Source: an uncultured Caproiciproducens sp.
GTDB lineage: Bacteria; Bacillota; Clostridia; Oscillospirales; Acutalibacteraceae
Direction of reading: 5' to 3'
DNA length: 64,000 nt
Assembly (NCBI RefSeq): GCF_963664915.1
Contig: NZ_OY761810.1
Coordinates: 2,990,661 to 3,054,660, forward strand
The notes below the pieces were generated by a model, which saw only the letters and a program-made list of their open reading frames with translations, ran no database searches and was not told the origin of the DNA. Positions 24,066-32,135 of the stretch are shown here, one piece after another (positions within the stretch are counted from its first letter, which is position 1; the number at the start of each line of letters is the position of its first letter). The translations under genes and the position numbers were made by a program.

Positions 24066-26054
24066 CTAATCTTTCGTATAAAATTTTCCAACCCAGCCAT
24101 CGGCTTTCAGCGGTAGGCGGGGTGCCCAGTCAATCGATTGGCCCATGATATTACATACCGCGTCAAGGTCGACCCGATCTGCCGGGCAGTCGATGATTAC
24201 TTCATCATGTACATGAAACACAACCGGGTACCCTGCTGCCTCTAACCGTTCAATGTTGACGGACAGGCAGTCTCGGGCGATTGCCTGAACGCAGTTCTCC
24301 ACGAGTTTACCGCCATAGGTGTCAACAACCTCCCATTTCTTCGACGTCTGATTCATACCATAATAATGTAAGGAATCACTGCCCCATTGGTTGGCAGAGA
24401 TAAATGGTTTAGCATAATATAGTTTGCGGCAACTCGGCAGGGTGATGGTCATGAAAAATTGCCCTGTCGAATAATCACCCTCGAGGGCGAACAATAAGCC
24501 CCGCACGCCTGCCGGTTGCCCGGTTTTAACGACGGATAACGCTGCGTTTTCTATTGAGTACCACAGGTCACGGATCCGCTTATTACTGTCACGCCAACGG
24601 CGTACGATGTCAGGGAGTTCTTCTTCCGTAAGACCTTGCTTTAATGCACCCATATTAATGAGGGCTCCGGCTGCGCCTTGGTAGCCGAGGGCGAGGGTAG
24701 CAACTTTTCCCTTTTGGCGAAGGGCATATTCAGGGTTACCTTTGACAATTTTCTCAATAGGTACGCCGAACATTTGAGAGGCACAGGCTTCGTAAATTTT
24801 TCCGTGTGTCCTGAATACTTCGAGCACCCATTCTTCACCGGCCAGCCAGGCAATCACTCGCGCTTCAATGGCTGAGAAGTCGGCGTCAACAAACATGTTT
24901 CCGGGCGCTGGAACAAACGCGGTGCGGATGAGCTGTGACAAGGTATGCGGAACACCGCCGTAAATAACTTTAAGAGGATCAACTTTTTTCGCTTTGACGA
25001 GTTCCCGGGCAAGGGGTAAAGGTTCAATATGTGTCTGCGGCAGGTTCTGCACCTGCACGAGCCGCCCCGCCCACCTGCCAGTACGGTTGGCACCATAAAA
25101 CTGAAGCAGCCCTCTGACACGGCCATCGGTGCAAACGGCGTCGACCATAGCCGTGTATTTTTTTACGCTGGTCTTGCTTAACTCTTGTCTGATTTCAAGC
25201 ATGCGACGGGCGGCATCACTGTCGATATCTTTGCCCAGCATAGTTTTCACAGTCTCCTTTCGGAGGTCGGAAACTTCTTCGCCCGTTTCGCTTGCTATCC
25301 ATTTTGAGAGCTGTGCGACACTGTTCGGGTTATCCAGTCCTGACAGTTGCACCGCTTCGGCAGTCAGGTCGGTCGTAACACGTTCGGAGCAATCCAGCGC
25401 CCCTGCAATAAGGTCAAGGTCAACGGCCACGCCGCGTGAGTTAATGCGCAGGTCGGTTTCCCATTGGTGCTGCACGTCGTCCGGTACGGGGAATGGAGAT
25501 AACCGACGTTCAATCTCCTGCTCGGTAACGACATCCTGTGCATTGTATTGTTTAAACAGCTCCCATTTTTCCGGCTCGTGACGTGGCAGCGTGCGAGTGC
25601 GTTGTCCGTTACGGGCTGTGGGTGTTGTCGGAGTGCAGAACAGTTTAATAAGTGACTTGCCAATACCCATTTTGCGCTTATCCTCCGGCAGGCCCATTGC
25701 CGCGCCGGTTGCCGACAACCCCGCGGTGTAACCACAGTAAAGGCCGTGGAGCATTGTGTCGCGCCACTGGTAAAGCCAAGCTGTACGATCCGGCAGATTG
25801 CGAGATAGGCAGTACCATTCAAACGATGCGTTATAGGCGTGCTTGATAACGCTGTCACTGAATAGGGCGTTATTGATTTCCTGCGGTATTTGTTCGCCTT
25901 GCGCCATATCAATGACGATCGGCGGCGCACCGTCGAGGGAATAACCGAATAAGAGTATCTGAAAATCGGGGGACTGCACATATTTGTACAGCCCCGATTT
26001 TGTTATTGGAACGGATGAATAGGTTTCCAAGTCAATATTTAGATGATGGATCAT
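24066..26054 (-). CDS. phage family A DNA polymerase
   Basis: 662 residues. N-terminal 3'-5' exonuclease domain begins HHLNIDLETYSS with the Exo I D-x-E pair and includes KHAYNASFEWYCL and YNAQDVVTEQEIE (about 1-190). The polymerase domain carries motif A VDADFSAIEARVIAWLAGE (about 390-410), motif B-like RQKGKVATLALGYQGAAGAL and motif C VVFHVHDEVIID (about 615-626), all with the expected acidic residues. Phage-type pol A without a 5' nuclease domain. It replicates the phage genome with VapE and the DUF2815 protein. Overlaps the upstream gene by one base. Confidence 0.95.
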   Translation of the reverse strand: MIHHLNIDLETYSSVPITKSGLYKYVQSPDFQILLFGYSLDGAPPIVIDMAQGEQIPQEINNALFSDSVIKHAYNASFEWYCLSRNLPDRTAWLYQWRDTMLHGLYCGYTAGLSATGAAMGLPEDKRKMGIGKSLIKLFCTPTTPTARNGQRTRTLPRHEPEKWELFKQYNAQDVVTEQEIERRLSPFPVPDDVQHQWETDLRINSRGVAVDLDLIAGALDCSERVTTDLTAEAVQLSGLDNPNSVAQLSKWIASETGEEVSDLRKETVKTMLGKDIDSDAARRMLEIRQELSKTSVKKYTAMVDAVCTDGRVRGLLQFYGANRTGRWAGRLVQVQNLPQTHIEPLPLARELVKAKKVDPLKVIYGGVPHTLSQLIRTAFVPAPGNMFVDADFSAIEARVIAWLAGEEWVLEVFRTHGKIYEACASQMFGVPIEKIVKGNPEYALRQKGKVATLALGYQGAAGALINMGALKQGLTEEELPDIVRRWRDSNKRIRDLWYSIENAALSVVKTGQPAGVRGLLFALEGDYSTGQFFMTITLPSCRKLYYAKPFISANQWGSDSLHYYGMNQTSKKWEVVDTYGGKLVENCVQAIARDCLSVNIERLEAAGYPVVFHVHDEVIIDCPADRVDLDAVCNIMGQSIDWAPRLPLKADGWVGKFYTKD

Positions 26055-26299
26055 TAGGTGTTCTCCTTCAGCTCGACTTCATAAGGGAAACAGAGTTTCA
26101 TCTTTTCTGCTTCTTCAATGGCCTGCGAGTAGCGAGGGTATTCCGACTCCGGAAGTTCATATTCTCGGTAAGTATAATTTGTGTGTACTGTTTTGACGGT
26201 TTCATCGACGATCGGTTTTAGGGTATTTAGATTAATATACAGATAACGATTTGTGATTATCTCGGGCTTGTAGTCCGGGGACTGATATAAGATATTCAT
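26054..26299 (-). CDS. 81-residue hypothetical phage protein
   Basis: 81 residues, start MNILYQSPDYKPEIITNRYL, with a TYREYELPESEYPRYSQAIE stretch and an acidic C-terminus. It stands between the ssDNA-binding protein and DNA polymerase genes with no gap on one side and one base on the other. No family recognised, no membrane segment or metal motif seen. The tight packing shows it is translated with the polymerase. Confidence 0.65.
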   Translation of the reverse strand: MNILYQSPDYKPEIITNRYLYINLNTLKPIVDETVKTVHTNYTYREYELPESEYPRYSQAIEEAEKMKLCFPYEVELKENT

Positions 26300-26300
26300 T

Positions 26301-27056
26301 TTACAGCCCCATAATCGGTCCGGTCATTGGCCTACCCGTAATCGGGTCAATAGACGGCTGCACGGGCTGCGCAGGTGTCTGCGGGTAAACGGGCTGTTGA
26401 GGGTAAGCAGGCGCGGCGGGCTGCGGAGCATACTGGGGATACTGAGGTTGTGTCGGGTAACCGTATGCAGGGCCGGGAATATTCGGAGCGCTGCCGGTTA
26501 CCGGGTAAGGTGCTTGTGCAATACCCGCGAAGTCACTCGCCGCGTCCGCATGGCCGCTTAGCGGTTCGCCATCCTCGACCTTCAGCACATTGTTTAGGCC
26601 GCAACCAATACCTTTGTTGCCACTATTGGCATAGGCGAAAAAGCGAATTGTCACACGGGCGTACATGCCGGAATAAATATCACTTGCATTGGTAATCTCA
26701 GACAGAGTCTGATCGACGACCTGCGGCCTTTGTTTACTGGAAGCAGTCATAACCCAATGGCCTTTACACTCTTCACCAAAAGGCTCACCACTATCACGGA
26801 CGCCGTCGCCGTCATGGATCGGGACTTTAAGCATTGGAGGGCGAACACCCTTCCATGCCTTTTCCATACCCTCTTTTGCCGCTGCTTGAATGGCTGCATC
26901 AATATCGGCCTTGGTTGCCACATCAGACTTTGGAATAAGCAGGGTAACGCTGTACTTGGCTTCGCCGCCCTGCTGCGGGGTGCGAGGTGTTGTCAGGGCT
27001 GCATAGGACAAACGGACTTTGCCGGTTAATACTTTCATTGCGTCATTTTGATACAT
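26301..27056 (-). CDS. DUF2815 ssDNA-binding protein
   Basis: 251 residues. The first about 165 residues are the DUF2815 domain, an OB-fold ssDNA-binding protein of Firmicutes phages: VLTGKVRLSYAALTTPR, KYSVTLLIPKSD, MYARVTIRFFAYANSGNKG. The rest is a Pro/Gln/Tyr-rich disordered tail of about 80 residues ending PITGRPMTGPIMGL, like that of other SSBs but long. A stretch DAASDFAGIAQ at the domain end recurs, slightly changed, at the C-terminus of the DUF2800 nuclease. The RBS AAGGAG is in the upstream 51-residue gene. Confidence 0.9.
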   Translation of the reverse strand: MYQNDAMKVLTGKVRLSYAALTTPRTPQQGGEAKYSVTLLIPKSDVATKADIDAAIQAAAKEGMEKAWKGVRPPMLKVPIHDGDGVRDSGEPFGEECKGHWVMTASSKQRPQVVDQTLSEITNASDIYSGMYARVTIRFFAYANSGNKGIGCGLNNVLKVEDGEPLSGHADAASDFAGIAQAPYPVTGSAPNIPGPAYGYPTQPQYPQYAPQPAAPAYPQQPVYPQTPAQPVQPSIDPITGRPMTGPIMGL

Positions 27057-27059
27057 AAT

Positions 27060-27215
27060 TTAGTTCTCCTTTTTTACTTCAAGTTCAAGTTCAATTTCGA
27101 TTTCTTCAGACTTAGTATGGTAGGATAAGCAAGCGTGATTTTCGTCAACTTCGGGTTCTGTAATACAGCCCCCACCAATACAAAAACCACATTCTCGGCA
27201 GTCGCAATAAATCAT
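27060..27215 (-). CDS. 51-residue Cys-rich small protein
   Basis: 51 residues, start MIYCDCRECGFCIGGGC, so six Cys occur in the first 17 residues, followed by an acidic end with alternating Glu/Ile/Leu. The ATG overlaps the stop of the DUF2800 gene (ATGA) and its own stop lies 3 bases before the DUF2815 start, so it is clearly part of the operon. It may bind zinc or an iron-sulfur centre. No family known to me. Confidence 0.75.
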   Translation of the reverse strand: MIYCDCRECGFCIGGGCITEPEVDENHACLSYHTKSEEIEIELELEVKKEN

Positions 27216-28408
27216 TCTGTCACCCCTGCAAAATCGTTTGCCGCGTCGTGCGGGTGATACGCTTCGCGCTTGTCCGTCTCGGGTACAAGCGTAGGTTTGC
27301 CAGGTGGGGCTACAATATGGGCGCCGACAACCTCAGTGAACAGCTTCTTACCCAATGCTTTTTCAAGCGCCGGCGCGGTCACAGGTTTCCGTTCGTATAA
27401 CATTGCTTCATCAATACCCGCAGCTTTGATATCTGAAAATGCTGTTTCCTGATCATCCCACGAACGTCTGCTTACGCCCTCAACAGCTTTCCAACCCTGC
27501 ACATCTTCGCCGGCAAGGATTGCGGAAAGGGCATATTCTTTCAAGTCACTTGCCCATTTTTCAAGATCAATTGCCTTCTGCAGGACTTCACCGACTTCTG
27601 TATTGGACAGAAGCGGGGGCAGCGGGAACTTGCCGCTTTCGGCTTTACTGGGGGCTGCTATCCCTTTGAAATCCTCTAAGGCGGTGTTTGTGTCTGCCCT
27701 TGCCCGACATTGAGCCTTTGCACGGCAGAACCGGCACCAGTCACCAGGGCAATAATCACCTTCACCATTAAACGCTGTCTGTGCTACGGGACGAACGGTG
27801 AACACGCCCCAGTCAAGCAGCTTGTCCCGTTCAATTGTCCATTCACTGATACTGTCAAGTCGGGGCTGGACGATGGTCAAAACAATCTGCTTGATATCGT
27901 AAATGATGTTGTAAAAGTCGATTGCACCCAGTGCATAAAGCATCATCTGCGGGTTTTCTTCTGAGGACACAGGCACACCCTTGCCGTACTTAAAATCAAT
28001 GACGTGCAGTGTGTCGCCGCCGATGATGATGCAGTCGCCGGTCCCGAATCCTTCTGGGGCATAGTTGGAATAATCCAGCCGCTTTTCAGCCGTGACATAT
28101 GGGCGCGATGGATAGGCCATTGTCACGCCGGTTATGTAATCGAGATAAGCGTCAGTATGTTGCTGCATTTCGGGGTCATAAAGCGGATCGGCTTCCAGCT
28201 TTTTCATACGGCTGTTATAGGAGCGGGTACTCATTGGTTCTAAGAATTTCTTCCTAACCTTCAGCTCCCCAATGGCATGGGCAAGTGTTCCCTCAGCGGC
28301 ATAGTCACTGGTGCTGTCCGGCAGTGTTTCTTCCAGACGTGCGGATGGGGGGCAGTGCATCCAGCGTGAAGCGCTGGATGCAGAAAGTAATGCATGTTGT
28401 GCTAGCAT
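27212..28408 (-). CDS. DUF2800 PD-(D/E)XK nuclease
   Basis: 398 residues. A Cas4/RecB-type nuclease: ASRWMHCPPSARLEE at the start, GTGDCIIIGGDTLHVIDFKYGKG with the catalytic D and D-x-K residues (about 122-144), then QPRLDSISEWT, and the cluster CPGDWCRFCRAKAQC (about 213-227) that with an N-terminal Cys could hold an Fe-S centre. It partners the DUF2815 ssDNA-binding protein in recombination or replication. Overlaps both neighbours by 1-4 bases. The C-terminus HPHDAANDFAGVTE resembles a segment in DUF2815. Confidence 0.9.
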   Translation of the reverse strand: MLAQHALLSASSASRWMHCPPSARLEETLPDSTSDYAAEGTLAHAIGELKVRKKFLEPMSTRSYNSRMKKLEADPLYDPEMQQHTDAYLDYITGVTMAYPSRPYVTAEKRLDYSNYAPEGFGTGDCIIIGGDTLHVIDFKYGKGVPVSSEENPQMMLYALGAIDFYNIIYDIKQIVLTIVQPRLDSISEWTIERDKLLDWGVFTVRPVAQTAFNGEGDYCPGDWCRFCRAKAQCRARADTNTALEDFKGIAAPSKAESGKFPLPPLLSNTEVGEVLQKAIDLEKWASDLKEYALSAILAGEDVQGWKAVEGVSRRSWDDQETAFSDIKAAGIDEAMLYERKPVTAPALEKALGKKLFTEVVGAHIVAPPGKPTLVPETDKREAYHPHDAANDFAGVTE

Positions 28409-29067
28409 TATATATGCGCCCCCAGTTGTCTCAGCTCCGTAGCGAATGCGCCGTACTGATCTTTGGGTAACTGGGTGATAGCCTGTACATTGAATTTATG
28501 CAGAAGGTTAACTAGGTCGGGACCCTTACCGGCATCCATTAGCGGTGCCGAAGCAATAGATATTTGCTCAAGTGTGAAGGCGGGCGCGGCGGCTACGGGC
28601 ACTTGATTAGAAGGGAAGGTGGTAGGGGCATTGGGTACTGGTGCAGGTGTAGCAGCGGGGGCCATACTGACCGCACCCGTCATTTGGTTGGGGTATGTCG
28701 GTGCGGTTGGCGTAGGGTTTACGGGAGCTGTATACTGCTGCGGCGGGTACTGATACTGCGGTGGCTGAGGTGCCTGGGTAACCGGCGGGGTGTAGGCGGG
28801 CTGCTGTACTGGTGCGGGAGCATAGGCAGGGTTGTCGCTATGCGCACCGTTGTCAAGGGCAAACGGGGCAGAGGCGGGCACTATGGCCTGTTGAGCGGCC
28901 ATCTGCGGAAAAGTCTGAGGCAGGGGAGCCGGGGCTTGCGCAGGTGCAGGGGTTTCGAGTGCATGCGGGGTTAAGGAATTGACAGCCTCACCTTTTAATG
29001 CTTGAAGTAAATCAGCCAGTATTTTGACCAGTTCCGGGGCTTTAATTTCGATTGTAAAGTTTGACAT
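28408..29067 (-). CDS. Pro/Ala-rich phage accessory protein
   Basis: 219 residues. A short N-terminal helix-forming part (NFTIEIKAPELVKILADLLQ) is followed by about 110 residues of Pro, Ala, Gln and Tyr, clearly disordered, and then by a conserved small C-terminal domain (APLMDAGKGPDLVNLLHKF, TQLPKDQYGAFATELRQLG). Proteins of this layout are common just upstream of DUF2800/DUF2815 genes in clostridial prophages. Probably a helper of the recombination proteins; the exact role is unknown. Overlaps the nuclease gene by one base. Confidence 0.75.
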   Translation of the reverse strand: MSNFTIEIKAPELVKILADLLQALKGEAVNSLTPHALETPAPAQAPAPLPQTFPQMAAQQAIVPASAPFALDNGAHSDNPAYAPAPVQQPAYTPPVTQAPQPPQYQYPPQQYTAPVNPTPTAPTYPNQMTGAVSMAPAATPAPVPNAPTTFPSNQVPVAAAPAFTLEQISIASAPLMDAGKGPDLVNLLHKFNVQAITQLPKDQYGAFATELRQLGAHI

Positions 29068-29078
29068 CGTATTTCCTC

Positions 29079-29261
29079 CTATTTATTGGGCTTGTACACA
29101 TTCAAGCCGATTTTGATTTCCTCTGAGCCGGGTACGGGCTTGTTGCCCTCGGTGGACGCGACGGTTATAGACTTGCCACTGGACGACAGGCCGAAGCTCT
29201 GTGAAAGATCGACCTCGATCAACAGCTTGTTATCTGTGATGGACATCTTTACGTTTTTCAT
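29079..29261 (-). CDS. 60-residue hypothetical phage protein
   Basis: 60 residues from the ATG at 29261, preceded by AAAGGAAGG. The sequence reads KMSITDNKLLIEVDLSQSFG then SGKSITVASTEGNKPVPG, beta-rich, with no Cys. It resembles small proteins near DUF2815 genes in other Firmicutes phages. The start overlaps the upstream Cys-rich gene by 32 bases in another frame. Function unknown. Confidence 0.75.
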   Translation of the reverse strand: MKNVKMSITDNKLLIEVDLSQSFGLSSSGKSITVASTEGNKPVPGSEEIKIGLNVYKPNK

Positions 29262-29352
29262 ATTTTTTTCCTTCCTTTGCCGGGCTGCCGCAGTGCTGAC
29301 AATGACCGGCGACGATATCAAGACTCCCACAAACGGGGCAATATTCAGGCAT
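29230..29352 (-). CDS. 40-residue zinc-ribbon-like protein
   Basis: 40 residues, start MPEYCPVCGSLDIVAGHCQH. Two C-x-x-C pairs (CPVC and CQHC) twelve residues apart form a minimal zinc ribbon, followed by a Lys-rich tail. RBS TAGGAGGT is 9 bases before the ATG, one of the strongest in the operon, which supports that it is real despite its size. Overlaps the next gene by 32 bases. Function unknown. Confidence 0.72.
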   Translation of the reverse strand: MPEYCPVCGSLDIVAGHCQHCGSPAKEGKKYEKRKDVHHR

Positions 29353-29360
29353 ATTGACAA

Positions 29361-29462
29361 TTACCTCCTAAGAGGAACCGATCTGCAAGAAAGAATACGA
29401 GGTTTAAAATCCGATTCCCATTCGGCTTGAATGTTTTCAACCGGGGTATTTCGCTTTTTCAT
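29361..29462 (-). CDS. possible 33-residue leader-type peptide
   Basis: 33 codons, start MKKRNTPVENIQAEWESDF, basic at both ends. A strong AAAGGAGGAC lies upstream, but 14 bases from the ATG, which is far. The stop codon overlaps the RBS of the zinc-ribbon gene, which could couple the two. It may equally be untranslated leader. Confidence 0.3.
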   Translation of the reverse strand: MKKRNTPVENIQAEWESDFKPRILSCRSVPLRR

Positions 29463-29547
29463 GAAATAAAACTTGTCCTCCTTTCAAGGCTAAGTACCAT
29501 TTATGGGACTATGCGTATTCCAGAGATAGACTTTTAGAACATTTGCG

Positions 29548-29757
29548 CTATACTTGAATCTGTAAGATTTCCTTAATAGCATCCTCTAACTTTTGGCTGT
29601 TGAGTTGCCCAGTCATCAGTTTGTAAAGGTTTGAGCTATCTACATACATTCCGGTTTTTTCCTTTACTTGTGCTATCAACCATTCCTGATTCTGACTAAG
29701 AAGCATCAGTTTTGTTTTGATTTCTACTCCAAGCGGTGTCAAAAGTCTTTTAAGCAT
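29548..29757 (-). CDS. Cro-like phage regulator
   Basis: 69 residues from the ATG at 29757, which follows AAAGGAGGAT; an ATG 12 codons earlier has no RBS. The sequence (LSQNQEWLIAQVKEKTGMYV, then SSNLYKLMTGQLNSQKLEDA) is the pattern of small Xre-like regulators that are the first leftward gene of many Firmicutes temperate phages. By position it is the Cro-type counterpart to the repressor, transcribed from the leftward promoter at 29863. DNA-binding is inferred from the family. Confidence 0.75.
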   Translation of the reverse strand: MLKRLLTPLGVEIKTKLMLLSQNQEWLIAQVKEKTGMYVDSSNLYKLMTGQLNSQKLEDAIKEILQIQV

Positions 29758-29786
29758 AAAAATCCTCCTTTTTCTACAAAATAATA

Positions 29787-29815
29787 TTGACAATTACGTA
29801 AACATGTAATATAGT
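29787..29815 (+). promoter_or_regulatory. rightward promoter toward the repressor
   Basis: TTGACA (29787-29792), 17-base spacer, TATAGT (29810-29815). The spacer is filled by the operator-like ATTACGTAAACATGTAAT. A transcript would start near 29822 and cross the leftward promoter before reaching the repressor gene at 29949. Confidence 0.75.
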
Positions 29816-29922
29816 ATAGCTACCACACCAACTAAATACGTGATCACGTTATCTATGTGCTTATCATATTACACGTAGACGTAAAAGTCAACACATTTTT
29901 AAGCGTTCACGTAAATTTGTGA
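29793..29922. promoter_or_regulatory. cluster of four operator-like palindromes
   Basis: Related sites with TTAC/GTAA or CACGT arms: ATTACGTAAACATGTAAT (29793-29810), ACGTGATCACGT, a perfect palindrome (29838-29849), TTACACGTAGACGTAA (29869-29884) and TTCACGTAAATTTGTGA (29906-29922). Two sit inside the spacers of the two promoters, one between them and one nearer the repressor start. They are likely binding sites of the CI-like and Cro-like proteins. Confidence 0.7.
29863..29891 (-). promoter_or_regulatory. leftward early promoter
   Basis: On the minus strand TTGACT (29891-29886), 17-base spacer, TATGAT (29868-29863). The spacer holds an operator-like site. It would drive the Cro-like gene at 29757 and the early operon, with a leader of about 100 bases. 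It points at the rightward promoter. Confidence 0.78.
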
Positions 29923-29948
29923 GATATAACAAATAGGGGTGCTTAACT

Positions 29949-30386
29949 ATGTTATCCTTGTATGAAAAAATCGAAAGTCTTTGTAAAATCCGTGGTGTCA
30001 ATATAACTGAAATGTGTAAAAATTCAGGTGCAAGTCGAGGCTCTTTAACAGATCTAAAAATGGGGCGTAAAAAGACATTGACGGCTGAAACTCTCGCAAA
30101 AATAGCAGAATATTTTAATGTTTCGATCGATTATCTAATGGGCAACGAGCAAAAAGAAACGCCCACCCTTACAAATAAGGATGAGCGCGATATCTTCAAA
30201 AAATGGCAAGCAAATCTTGACGAACTGGAAAACTCGCAGGATGGCCTAATGTTTGACGGACAGCCACTTGACGATGTAACAAAGGAGTTACTGGCCGCAA
30301 GTCTGCGCAAGGATTTGGAAATGGGGAAAAGGATCGCTAAACAGAAATTTACACCTAAAAAATATCGAAAACCCGAAGGTGATTGA
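29949..30386 (+). CDS. CI-like Xre repressor
   Basis: 145 residues. N-terminal HTH_3 domain (LYEKIESLCKIRGVNITEMC, GASRGSLTDLKMGRKKTLTA, YFNVSIDYLMGNE; about 1-66), then a linker and a helical C-terminal part without a LexA-type Ser/Lys protease site. The ImmA-like peptidase gene follows with no gap, as in ICEBs1 and phi105 type systems where ImmA cleaves the repressor ImmR on DNA damage. It should bind the palindromes at 29793-29922 and hold the early promoter silent. RBS AGGGGTG is 6 bases before the ATG. Confidence 0.9.
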   Translation: MLSLYEKIESLCKIRGVNITEMCKNSGASRGSLTDLKMGRKKTLTAETLAKIAEYFNVSIDYLMGNEQKETPTLTNKDERDIFKKWQANLDELENSQDGLMFDGQPLDDVTKELLAASLRKDLEMGKRIAKQKFTPKKYRKPEGD

Positions 30387-30821
30387 ATGTGTATTGAAAA
30401 AGTTGTGGAATCTCTTTGTTGTAAATATAGGACAAGAAATCCATTTGAAATAGCATCTTGCAAAAATATTGATGTGTCCTTTTTGTCATTGGGAGAAATA
30501 AGGGGATATTATAGCCAATGCTATCGGCATAAATGCATACATATTAATTCAGAGCTGGCTTTAGAACAGCAAAGATTTACTTGCGCTCACGAACTGGCTC
30601 ACGCGATCTTGCACCCGAACTCAAATACTCCTTTTTTGCAGACAAACACATTGTTTTGTGTAAATCGGTATGAAAATGAAGCTAATTATTTTGCAACAAG
30701 CTTGATTGTCCCAGAGGACGATTTGAAGGAATATGAATCTTTCTCCGTACCTGAAATAGCCGCAATGTATTGTATTGATGAAAGACTCATCGAACACAGA
30801 CTAAAAATGATGAAAAAATAA
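30387..30821 (+). CDS. ImmA/IrrE-type metallopeptidase
   Basis: 144 residues. Zinc site CAHELAHAIL (HExxH, about residues 68-77) with a downstream Glu in ENEANYFATSLIVPE (about 94-108) defines the ImmA/IrrE family. It starts directly at the repressor stop (TGAATG). By analogy to ImmA of ICEBs1, it would cut the repressor after induction; here that is inference from family and order. No membrane segment. Confidence 0.93.
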   Translation: MCIEKVVESLCCKYRTRNPFEIASCKNIDVSFLSLGEIRGYYSQCYRHKCIHINSELALEQQRFTCAHELAHAILHPNSNTPFLQTNTLFCVNRYENEANYFATSLIVPEDDLKEYESFSVPEIAAMYCIDERLIEHRLKMMKK

Positions 30822-30824
30822 AAA

Positions 30825-30861
30825 AGCCGCCCTCCCCTACTGTAAATAGGAAAGAGCGGCT
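30825..30861. terminator. imperfect hairpin after the ImmA-like gene
   Basis: AGCCGC and GCGGCT arms with an inner CCTA/TAGG pairing. The T run lies on the minus-strand side, so it would stop leftward transcription better than rightward. It may block read-through into the immunity genes from the right. Confidence 0.35.
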
Positions 30862-30946
30862 CACCATCAGCAGGGCTGACAGTATGAAATAAATCACAAT
30901 TAAATTATACCTGTTTAGCTCTCCACAATCAATAGGAGGATTATAT

Positions 30947-32050
30947 ATGGGGAAACATCGGGATGACGGAGATGGAACTTTTCGAACGCTATCAAATGGC
31001 ACAGTAGAATATGCTATCAGTTATGGCAAAGATGCTTATGGCAAAAGGCGGCGAAAACGATTTTACGGTAAAAATCCTGCCGAATGTCGCAGGCAAGCTA
31101 AAGAATTTCTAAAAGATGTTGGAATCCAAAAATCCGCTGTAACTGATTATACCCTTAGTCAATGGTTGGATCGTTGGCTAAAATCCTATCGCGGAAAACG
31201 AATCCAAGCTGGTCAAAAGCAAATTCAGCAGAGTACGCTTGATGAATATCAAAAATATGCCGATCGGATTAAAAAGCACAAAATTGCAAATGTGCAGCTT
31301 ATAGATATTAAACCTATCATGATTGCTGATTTTTTCAATGATAATCTTTCGAAGTATAGCTATACAGTGATAAAAAAGACACGTTTTTTGCTAAACGCAG
31401 CATTTGAAGCCGCCGTTGAAAATGATTATTGCTACAAAAACCCTATGCATACTGCTGCAATCCCTCAGAAAGCCCCAGGAGAGAAGAAAGCGTTCCCTGA
31501 CGAAGCATTTGACACCATCAATGAATATGCGCTCCTGGACAAAGATTTTGGTGTTTGTATGCTATTGTTACTTCATGCCGGGTTACGTTCTGAGGAATTA
31601 CGCGCAATTGGTCCATCGGATATTAATGGCCGTATCGTAACGATAGACAAGGCAGTAAAAGAAACCGGTGAACTTGGGGGGACAAAAAATGGTAAGCCGC
31701 GTGTAGTTCCATTACCGCCAAAAATTTCCCCTCTTGTCCACAAACGACTTAATCTCGATGATAAATATATTTTAGGGGGGAATTCCTTCGTTGTCAAAGA
31801 CACACTTAGGAGCAAGTACAACGCGTTTTTTAAACGATTGAATAAATGGTGTAAGGAAAATAATAAATCGCCTGTAGAGCGCCTGCCGCCCCATTGTTGC
31901 CGCCACACCTATTCTACTCGAGCACGACGTAAGGGAATTGCAATAGAAATTATTTCTGCATTATTAGGTCATTCTGAAAAAGAAGTGACTGAAGGGTATA
32001 CGCACCTCGATACAATTAAAGACCTGACTAAGGCTACTAATAAGCTTTAA
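30947..32050 (+). CDS. tyrosine-family phage integrase
   Basis: 367 residues. N-terminal arm-binding part (TVEYAISYGKDAYGKRRRKR), SAM-like core-binding domain (about 65-160), and a catalytic domain with Arg in LLHAGLRSEELRAIG (about residue 210), HCCRHTYST (H-x-x-R, about 322-330), LGHSEKEVTEGYTH with the His and the catalytic Tyr (about 345-358). It joins the phage attachment site with the tRNA-Leu 3' end. RBS AGGAGG is 7 bases before the ATG. Direct repeats that look like arm sites lie just past its stop codon. Confidence 0.96.
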   Translation: MGKHRDDGDGTFRTLSNGTVEYAISYGKDAYGKRRRKRFYGKNPAECRRQAKEFLKDVGIQKSAVTDYTLSQWLDRWLKSYRGKRIQAGQKQIQQSTLDEYQKYADRIKKHKIANVQLIDIKPIMIADFFNDNLSKYSYTVIKKTRFLLNAAFEAAVENDYCYKNPMHTAAIPQKAPGEKKAFPDEAFDTINEYALLDKDFGVCMLLLLHAGLRSEELRAIGPSDINGRIVTIDKAVKETGELGGTKNGKPRVVPLPPKISPLVHKRLNLDDKYILGGNSFVVKDTLRSKYNAFFKRLNKWCKENNKSPVERLPPHCCRHTYSTRARRKGIAIEIISALLGHSEKEVTEGYTHLDTIKDLTKATNKL

Positions 32051-32064
32051 TTTTTTAGACTTTT

Positions 32065-32119
32065 ATTACGCCACTGATTACGCCATCCGAGCCGATTTGA
32101 GCTATTTTGAGCCGATTTT
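32065..32119. repeat. candidate integrase arm-type sites
   Basis: ATTACGCCAC (32065) and ATTACGCCAT (32077) are spaced 12 bases; then three tandem 10-base units GAGCCGATTT, GAGCTATTTT and GAGCCGATTT (32089, 32099, 32109). They lie between the integrase stop and tRNA-Leu, where attachment-arm sites are expected. Confidence 0.5.
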
Positions 32120-32135
32120 ATGTTTTAAAAGAAAG

